Source of the DNA: Desulfobacterales bacterium
GTDB lineage: Bacteria > Desulfobacterota > Desulfobacteria > Desulfobacterales > Desulfosalsimonadaceae
NCBI GenBank assembly: GCA_018334855.1
Contig: JAGXLE010000104.1
Coordinates: 1-5,717 of the forward strand
Direction of reading: 5' to 3'
DNA: 5,717 nt
Under the pieces are notes generated by a model, which did no database searches, was not told the DNA's origin, and was given only the letters and a program-made list of their open reading frames with translations. Position 1 is the first letter of the stretch, and every line of letters begins with the position of its first letter. Shown in pieces: positions 1-4,411 of this stretch. The translations under genes and the position numbers were made by a program.

Positions 1-1062
1 CCAAATGGCCCCCGGGTACTTGACACTGTTGTTGCTGATATCATGGGTAAGGGTATCATGGCAGCCTTTATGGGAGCTGCCTTGAAAAGCGAATTTCTGC
101 GCGTGTTAAACGAAAACCGCCGGGTGGCTGGATCCGGAAAGATTCCGGAGCCTGAACAGATTGTAGACGCGGTACATAACAACATGATCGGGCAGATGAA
201 AGAGCTCGAAACTTTTGTCACGTTCTGCTACGGGCGTTTTGACCTTGAGCGATACAGGTTTATATTCGTGGACTGCGGGCACGTGCGGACCATTCATTAT
301 AAAAAGGCGGAAAACCGGGTGGAACTTCTAAGAGGCGCCAACATGCCCTTGGGATTTCCGGAAACAGTTCCCTTTCAACAGTTCACTGTTCCCTTTTCAC
401 CGGGCGACCTCTTCCTGTTTTATTCAGACGGGGTCACAGAGGCGGCCAACCCTGAAGGCGAGCTATACGATGAAACCAGGCTGGTGGAACATGTAGAAAA
501 AAATGCCCGCTTGGAAGCCGGGGAACTGATCAGCTCCATTAAAGACGACGTGATAGCATTTACCGGCACCGGGGTATTCATAGACGACTTTACCTGCGTA
601 TGCGCAAAAATCAACCTCCGGGGCGGCGGGGAGATTGTGGACAATAGTGAGATGGAAATCGACAGCCGCCTTGAAAATCTAAAAAGAGTTCGATCCTTTG
701 TTCGCGGCTTTTGCGAACAAAACGCTGAAGGCCGCCTCGATGAATTCAGGCTTTCCCAGATAGAGGTGGCGGCCACCGAGCTCGTGGCCAATATCATCAA
801 GCATGGGTTGGACCAGAAACCCGGCTATAGCATCCAGATTTCGGCATCGGCGTTTGCCGACCGCATAGAGGTTGAATTTCGCGATTACGGCAGGGCCTTT
901 GACCCGGAAAAAATACCCCCGCCGGTACTTGACGGATCCAGGGAAAACGGAATGGGCTGCTATCTGATTTCCCGCTTTGTAGATGAAATCTCGTATCACC
1001 GCGATGCAAAAACAGGCGGCAACAGCACCCGCATAAAAATCATGCTGTTTGCCGGGACATAA
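1..1062 (+). CDS. PP2C (SpoIIE/RsbU-type) phosphatase fused to an RsbW/SpoIIAB-type ATPase domain, 5' partial
   Basis: The reading frame is open from base 1, so the gene starts upstream; the ATG at 43 is internal to the phosphatase motif VADIMGKG. The visible 353 residues hold two domains. The first, about residues 1-195, is the C-terminal part of a SpoIIE-type PP2C serine phosphatase. Its metal-binding aspartates are visible in VADIMGKG (Asp at 37-39), in FYSDGVTEA (Asp at 427-429) and in the DDF pair (583-588). The second, about residues 215-350, is a GHKL ATPase of the anti-sigma kinase class. It has an N-box with Glu (778-780) and Asn (790-792) in ATELVANIIKHG, a G1 box RDYGRAFDP (880-906) and a G2 box GMG (949-957). 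In partner switching such phosphatases dephosphorylate STAS proteins and such kinases phosphorylate them. The STAS fusion two genes downstream is the obvious candidate substrate. Any sensory N-terminal domain is outside the window. Family assignment is firm; kinase activity and partner are inferred. Confidence 0.93.
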   Translation, partial: PNGPRVLDTVVADIMGKGIMAAFMGAALKSEFLRVLNENRRVAGSGKIPEPEQIVDAVHNNMIGQMKELETFVTFCYGRFDLERYRFIFVDCGHVRTIHYKKAENRVELLRGANMPLGFPETVPFQQFTVPFSPGDLFLFYSDGVTEAANPEGELYDETRLVEHVEKNARLEAGELISSIKDDVIAFTGTGVFIDDFTCVCAKINLRGGGEIVDNSEMEIDSRLENLKRVRSFVRGFCEQNAEGRLDEFRLSQIEVAATELVANIIKHGLDQKPGYSIQISASAFADRIEVEFRDYGRAFDPEKIPPPVLDGSRENGMGCYLISRFVDEISYHRDAKTGGNSTRIKIMLFAGT

Positions 1063-1063
1063 T

Positions 1064-1879
1064 ATGACCATTTTGCAGGCCGTTGCCCTGGGCGTTATAC
1101 AGGGGCTGACAGAATTTCTGCCCGTGAGCAGCTCCGGACACCTTGTAGTGTTTCAGAACCTGTTGGGCCTGCGTCAGCCTGAACTGATCTTTGATGTGGC
1201 CGTGCACCTGGGCACTCTGGCCGCTGTATGCATATATTTCTACAGCGATATTACCGCCATTATCATGGCGCTTGGAAAGTGGATACAAAGACCGAACCGG
1301 GGCTCCACATCCGGGCCTGCTCCGCCGGAGGTCCGCATGGCCGCTATGATTGCTTTCGGCTCCGTGCCCACAGCAATTTTCGGCCTGGCCTTTCACGGAA
1401 TTGCAGACATTCTTTTCTCCTCGCTTCTGCTGGTGGGTTTCATGCTTATGGTAACAGGGATATGGATGTGGTTTACCCGCTATAAGACAGGGGACGGGCG
1501 TGATATTAGGGGTCTGAATGCTTGGCGTGCCGTGCTGATTGGCATCATCCAAGGGGTGGCGGTCATTCCCGGTATTTCGCGATCCGGGGCAACGATTGCA
1601 GCAAGCCTTTACCTTGGTTTAAACCGCGAGACCGCGGCCAGGTATTCTTTTCTGCTTTCCATCCCCGCCATTGCAGGAGCTGCAATACTGAGCCTCTCAG
1701 AGACAGCAAATTCGGGAAGTGCACAAATTCCTGTCATCCTGGCCGGGGGCCTCACTGCCGCTGCAGTCGGGTATGCAGCCCTGTCGTTTCTGGTCTACCT
1801 TGTTAAAAAAGGGCACCTTCACCTTTTTGCACCCTACTGCTGGATTCTCGGCGGTATCATCCTTATAGCTGCATGGTAA
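1064..1879 (+). CDS. uppP: Undecaprenyl-diphosphate phosphatase UppP (BacA family)
   Basis: This 271-residue multi-pass membrane protein hydrolyses undecaprenyl diphosphate to undecaprenyl phosphate, renewing the lipid carrier for peptidoglycan and polysaccharide synthesis. The length is normal for the family. Both signature regions are present: QGLTEFLPVSSSGH at residues 13-26, with Glu17, the serines and His26, and the second loop PGISRSGAT at about 169-177, with Arg173. The first Glu of the E. coli EGLTE pair is Gln13 here, as in many homologues. A polar stretch at about residues 72-92 separates early membrane segments. The ATG at 1064 is preferred because it gives the usual short N-terminus before the first helix. 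An in-frame TTG at 1049 would add five residues and overlap the upstream gene. Only a weak GGGA precedes the ATG, which starts one base after the previous stop, so translation is probably coupled. Family is certain. Its place between a phosphatase/kinase and a GT26-STAS fusion suggests a lipid-carrier theme for the operon. Confidence 0.96.
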   Translation: MTILQAVALGVIQGLTEFLPVSSSGHLVVFQNLLGLRQPELIFDVAVHLGTLAAVCIYFYSDITAIIMALGKWIQRPNRGSTSGPAPPEVRMAAMIAFGSVPTAIFGLAFHGIADILFSSLLLVGFMLMVTGIWMWFTRYKTGDGRDIRGLNAWRAVLIGIIQGVAVIPGISRSGATIAASLYLGLNRETAARYSFLLSIPAIAGAAILSLSETANSGSAQIPVILAGGLTAAAVGYAALSFLVYLVKKGHLHLFAPYCWILGGIILIAAW

Positions 1880-1880
1880 A

Positions 1881-3437
1881 ATGACAAATCACACGCTTCC
1901 TGATACCACTGTTATACTCGGCATACCGATTGACAATCTGGATCTTAACGAAACCATTGCCAGGATTTTTACTCTTGCAGAGGACTACGAGCTTGACGGA
2001 CGGCCCAGAACTGCGGTTTTAGTTGATATTGATACTGTAATTTGCCTCAACGCAGGCTTTCAAAACGTCTATGATCCTGACGGCAGACTGATTAACATGC
2101 TGCGGCAGTCGGATTTGATGATTCCGGCAGGCCTTCCGGTGGCGTGGGCCGCCCGGATCGTGGGAACCCGCCTCAAGCGGAGATTTTCAGGCGAGCAACT
2201 GTTTCGAATTTTTTTGAGCTGCGCGGAAAAAAAGGAAAAAAGCATCTTTCTGCCGGGAAACGGCACCGGCTCCAGCCAGGATGCGGTGCAAGTCATAAAG
2301 CAAACACATCCGGATCTCAAAATTGCCGGCACACCAGCCCCCGCTGAATCCAAACCCCGTGATCTCCGCGACCCCCTGCTTGAAAAAATCAATGCCTCGG
2401 CAACTGATTTTTTAATACTCGACGTGCAAGAGCCTGCAACAGGAGCATGGTTTGAAAAATACCGCTACAGACTCTATGTACCCTTAACAATTGTGGTCAT
2501 CGGAACACAGGGGCTCATCCAGGCAGGACGCAAAAAAAGCCCCGACCGCATCCATCCTTTTTATCCCGGAAAAACGGCTCCCGGACTTCCCGTGCTTCTG
2601 CCCGGTATCTGGAAACGCTTTTTTTACACCTCCATGATGTTTGGCTTAACCATTATGCCCCTGGTTTTATACCAACAGTATAAACAACTGGCCTACAAGC
2701 TGTTTAGAACAAAAGCGCCTGTCACCTCCGTAAAAAGTCATTTTTCAAAATCCGGCCGGGGCATAGCGCTCAGAGTTATCTCCCTGCCCGATCCCCTGGA
2801 CGCATCCGTGGTCGAGGAAATAAAGCAGGAGATCAAGCACCTCATAGAAATCGCCTCCAAAGTGGTGCTTGACTTCTCGGCCGTCAATTTCATGGATTCT
2901 TCCGGCCTTGGATTGCTGCTGTCGCTGTGGCGAACCGCTGCCGCAAAAGACCGTGAAATTTTTATCATCAACATCAGGCCGCCGGTATACCGGTTTTTAA
3001 GGCTCAGCCGGACACTTGATTTTTTTGAAAAAAACATGTGCGAAAACATTGACGACGTGATAGACATGCTCTGCCGAAGATCTGATTCCGCCCCGTTTTA
3101 CTACCTGGCACTGATAAGGGGCAACGCCGCGGTTTTTCACATGTACGGAGAGCTTGACGCATCCCGGGTAATTGACATGGACTTCAACGCAGTAATAGAT
3201 ACCATCGGGGAAAAACACGCGGTCTTTAATCTTTACGGACTTGATTTTATAGACAGTTCCGGCATGCAATTTTTTGTAAAAATACACCGTTATACGGCAG
3301 CAAACGGCAGGACCTGTATACTGTGCGGACTCCGGGAGCACGTGTACCAGGTTTTCCGGATTCTGCGGCTGGACCGGATGTTTTTGATTACAAACGATCT
3401 GAGCGAAGCAGAAGACGTGCTTTACAGAAAGGAGTGA
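1881..3437 (+). CDS. WecG/TagA/CpsF-like (GT26) domain fused to two STAS domains; probable pseudo-glycosyltransferase
   Basis: The 518-residue protein has three parts. Residues about 12-245 resemble WecG/TagA/CpsF glycosyltransferases: SDLMIPAGLPVAWAARIVG (78-95) matches the family's ADLxxPDG..VWA block, followed by RFSGEQLF, SIFLPGNG, a PxxxxW segment (185-190) and AGRKKSP. Key residues differ: Ala83 (codon 2127-2129) replaces Asp of PDG, ATG (186-188) replaces KQE, and GL (211-212) replaces FD. A hydrophobic segment at about 247-264 follows and may contact the membrane. STAS 1 spans about 293-395 with DSSG at 339-342; STAS 2 spans about 407-515 with DSSG at 458-461. The serines of DSSG are the phosphorylation site in SpoIIAA-type proteins. 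Active GT26 enzymes transfer a sugar to undecaprenyl-diphosphate-linked acceptors; this copy probably does not. It starts one base after uppP stops, without a clear ribosome binding site, suggesting coupling. Likely a partner-switching target of the first gene's product. Domains are well supported; loss of catalysis and function are inferred. Confidence 0.88.
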   Translation: MTNHTLPDTTVILGIPIDNLDLNETIARIFTLAEDYELDGRPRTAVLVDIDTVICLNAGFQNVYDPDGRLINMLRQSDLMIPAGLPVAWAARIVGTRLKRRFSGEQLFRIFLSCAEKKEKSIFLPGNGTGSSQDAVQVIKQTHPDLKIAGTPAPAESKPRDLRDPLLEKINASATDFLILDVQEPATGAWFEKYRYRLYVPLTIVVIGTQGLIQAGRKKSPDRIHPFYPGKTAPGLPVLLPGIWKRFFYTSMMFGLTIMPLVLYQQYKQLAYKLFRTKAPVTSVKSHFSKSGRGIALRVISLPDPLDASVVEEIKQEIKHLIEIASKVVLDFSAVNFMDSSGLGLLLSLWRTAAAKDREIFIINIRPPVYRFLRLSRTLDFFEKNMCENIDDVIDMLCRRSDSAPFYYLALIRGNAAVFHMYGELDASRVIDMDFNAVIDTIGEKHAVFNLYGLDFIDSSGMQFFVKIHRYTAANGRTCILCGLREHVYQVFRILRLDRMFLITNDLSEAEDVLYRKE

Positions 3438-3446
3438 TCTCTTTTG
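3429..3446 (+). promoter_or_regulatory. Ribosome binding site deciding the TTG start of trmO
   Basis: AAGGAG at 3429-3434 overlaps the last codons of the preceding gene and lies 9 bases before the TTG at 3444. It is the only strong Shine-Dalgarno match among the junctions in this operon. It selects a TTG start that gives the family's normal N-terminus (YEPIGIIHSPF); the next in-frame Met would be residue 20, inside the conserved region. Confidence 0.8.
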
Positions 3447-3920
3447 TTTTCTTATGAGCCCATCGGCATTATACACAGTCCCTTTAATACGCCCGAAGGC
3501 ATGCCCATCCAGCCTGCAGGCGCAAAAGATATCAGGGGAAGCGTTGAGGTAGATGATAAATATGAGGACGGCCTGGGTGACATAGAAGGCTTTTCACATA
3601 TTATCCTGGTCTATCACTTCCACCTGGTAACCGGTTTTGACCTGAAGGTCACCCCTTTTATAGATGATCAGCCGCACGGGCTTTTTTCCACCCGCGCGCC
3701 CCGCAGACCCAATCCCATCGGACTTTCCGTGGTCCGCCTGGTCCTGCGGGAAGGAAATACGCTTCAAATTGAAGGCGTGGACGTACTGGACGGAACCCCG
3801 CTTTTGGACATAAAACCATTTTCCCCGGAATTTGACTGCCCCGAATCAGCCCGGACCGGCTGGATGGAAAAGGCAAAGGGAAAGGTGCAGGAAAAGAAGG
3901 CAGACGACCGGTTTAAATAA
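3444..3920 (+). CDS. trmO: TrmO/TsaA-family tRNA (t6A37) N6-methyltransferase
   Basis: This 158-residue protein belongs to the TsaA/TrmO (UPF0066) family, beta-barrel enzymes that use S-adenosylmethionine to methylate N6-threonylcarbamoyladenosine at position 37 of certain ANN-decoding tRNAs, tRNA-Thr(GGU) in E. coli. The hallmarks are the N-terminal PIGIIHSPF (residues 6-14), the central RAPRRPNPIGLS (84-95) and DVLDGTPLLDIKPF (113-126). The length fits the compact single-domain form, without the extra C-terminal domain of E. coli TrmO. The last 20 residues are a charged Lys-rich tail. The start is TTG with a good ribosome binding site, six bases after the upstream stop, so it is probably the last gene of the operon. 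I see no functional tie to the three genes before it. Family is firm; the exact substrate tRNA is not shown by the sequence. Confidence 0.92.
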   Translation: MFSYEPIGIIHSPFNTPEGMPIQPAGAKDIRGSVEVDDKYEDGLGDIEGFSHIILVYHFHLVTGFDLKVTPFIDDQPHGLFSTRAPRRPNPIGLSVVRLVLREGNTLQIEGVDVLDGTPLLDIKPFSPEFDCPESARTGWMEKAKGKVQEKKADDRFK

Positions 3921-3983
3921 TAAATTTGAATAATAAACTTTAAAAAAATCCAGGCGAAATGATAAAAATACCGGATAAAAGAC

Positions 3984-4015
3984 CGCCTGGGAGGGCGGAT
4001 TCACCCTCCCAGGCG
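3984..4015. terminator. Perfect 12-bp GC-rich hairpin between converging transcripts
   Basis: CGCCTGGGAGGG (3984-3995) is followed by an 8-base loop and its exact complement at 4004-4015. It lies between trmO (plus) and the tRNA operon (minus), so it could end either transcript. On the minus strand the stem is followed by GTCTTTTAT, a modest T-rich run; on the plus strand no T run follows. The stem is certain. The terminator role is likely but not canonical. Confidence 0.65.
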
Positions 4016-4022
4016 ATATATG

Positions 4023-4102
4023 AAAAACAAGGGATAAAAGCAAACCGTTTCCGAAATCGCTTACAGTGCAAGTAGCCGAGTTACGGCTCTGCCAATCCCT
4101 TG
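4023..4102 (-). terminator. Long-loop stem with T5 tail after tRNA-Glu (candidate terminator or processed 3' RNA)
   Basis: Read on the minus strand, CAAGGGAT (4102-4095) is matched by ATCCCTTG (4035-4028), immediately followed by five T (4027-4023). The 59 enclosed bases contain a smaller hairpin, AGCCG/CGGCT with a five-base TAACT loop, flanked by GCA/TGC, and a weaker GCGA/TTGC pairing. The element starts seven bases after the CCA end of tRNA-Glu. The stem plus T run resembles an intrinsic terminator, but the loop is much longer than usual. It could instead be a folded trailer or a small RNA. I do not recognise it as a known RNA family. Confidence 0.45.
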
Positions 4103-4108
4103 AAATTG

Positions 4109-4186
4109 TGGCGTCCCCAAGGGGATTTGAACCCCTGTCGCCGGCGTGAAAGGCCGGTGTCCTGGACCGGGCTAGACGATGGGGAC
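4109..4186 (-). tRNA. tRNA-Glu (anticodon UUC)
   Basis: On the minus strand the acceptor stem GTCCCCA/TGGGGAC closes a full cloverleaf. The anticodon arm is CCGGC-CTTTCAC-GCCGG with anticodon TTC (plus-strand 4148-4150). The T arm is CAGGGG-TTCAAAT-CCCCT, followed by discriminator G (4112) and an encoded CCA (4111-4109). The sequence closely resembles the E. coli tRNA-Glu pattern, with a D-loop about two bases longer. It follows tRNA-Lys by 19 bases and is probably processed from the same transcript. Confidence 0.97.
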
Positions 4187-4205
4187 GCAAAAAAACAAAC
4201 ACTTT

Positions 4206-4281
4206 TGGTGGGCCGTGTTGGACTCGAACCAACGACTCTCTGCTTAAAAGGCAGATACTCTACCAACTGAGTTAACGGCCC
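4206..4281 (-). tRNA. tRNA-Lys (anticodon UUU)
   Basis: On the minus strand the acceptor stem GGGCCGT/ACGGCCC encloses a standard cloverleaf. It has a D arm with CTCAGTTGGTAGAG and an anticodon arm TCTGC-CTTTTAA-GCAGA with anticodon TTT (plus-strand 4246-4248). The T arm is GTTGG-TTCGAGT-CCAAC, followed by discriminator A (4209) and an encoded CCA (4208-4206). The 76-base length is normal. It is the first gene of a two-tRNA operon. A37 lies next to UUU, the type of site that carries t6A in tRNA-Lys. Confidence 0.97.
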
Positions 4282-4305
4282 AGTCCAGCAGGCTTAAAAG
4301 TTTTC

Positions 4306-4334
4306 TTTGTATATATTTCAAGTTTGATTGTCAA
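4306..4334 (-). promoter_or_regulatory. Sigma-70-type promoter for the tRNA-Lys/tRNA-Glu operon
   Basis: On the minus strand a perfect -35 box TTGACA (4334-4329) is followed by a 17-base spacer and TACAAA (4311-4306) as the -10 box, four of six consensus bases. A shifted -10 reading, TATACA, is possible with a 15-base spacer. A T/A-rich run (CTTTTATAT) lies just upstream of the -35, as in strong stable-RNA promoters. The predicted start is near 4299, giving a leader of about 18 bases before tRNA-Lys. Confidence 0.75.
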
Positions 4335-4381
4335 TATAAAAGTAAGCCTTTTCCGGAAATTTTTCAAACCGTAAGCTCCTT

Positions 4382-4406
4382 TTGGCAAGACAGCTTCCGC
4401 TGCCAA
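4382..4406 (-). terminator. Weak hairpin just after the trkH stop
   Basis: TTGGCA and TGCCAA (4406-4401 and 4387-4382 on the minus strand) can pair, with an alternative inner CAGC/GCTG stem. It begins five bases after the trkH stop codon. No T run follows, so it may only protect the 3' end or help Rho-dependent ending. The rest of 4282-4411 holds the tRNA promoter and no gene. Confidence 0.3.
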
Positions 4407-4411
4407 CCTGT

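Noticed and set aside
43..1062. ATG at 43 as the start of the first gene
   Set aside because: The frame is open from base 1 and the residues before the ATG (VLDTVVAD) belong to the conserved PP2C motif, so the Met is internal.
1049..1063. TTG at 1049 as the uppP start
   Set aside because: It would overlap the upstream gene and add five residues before the usual N-terminus; the ATG at 1064 fits the family better.
1040..1552. Long antisense open frames over uppP and the other genes
   Set aside because: They have Cys/His/Pro-rich, non-protein-like compositions and mirror well-identified genes on the other strand.
3916..3937. Nine-base direct repeat AATAATAAA with a 13-base period after trmO
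   Set aside because: Low-complexity AT-rich sequence at a gene end; two copies are not enough to suggest a function.
3846..4266. Open frames across the tRNA region on the minus strand
   Set aside because: They read through two clear tRNA cloverleafs and the intergenic hairpins.
4109..4281. tRNA genes as an integration site for a genomic island
   Set aside because: No integrase gene and no duplicated tRNA 3' end were found; flanking genes look like ordinary chromosomal genes.
4350..4359. Perfect palindrome TTTCCGGAAA upstream of the tRNA promoter
   Set aside because: It could be an operator, but a single 10-bp palindrome in AT-rich DNA has a fair chance of arising randomly and no regulator gene is nearby.
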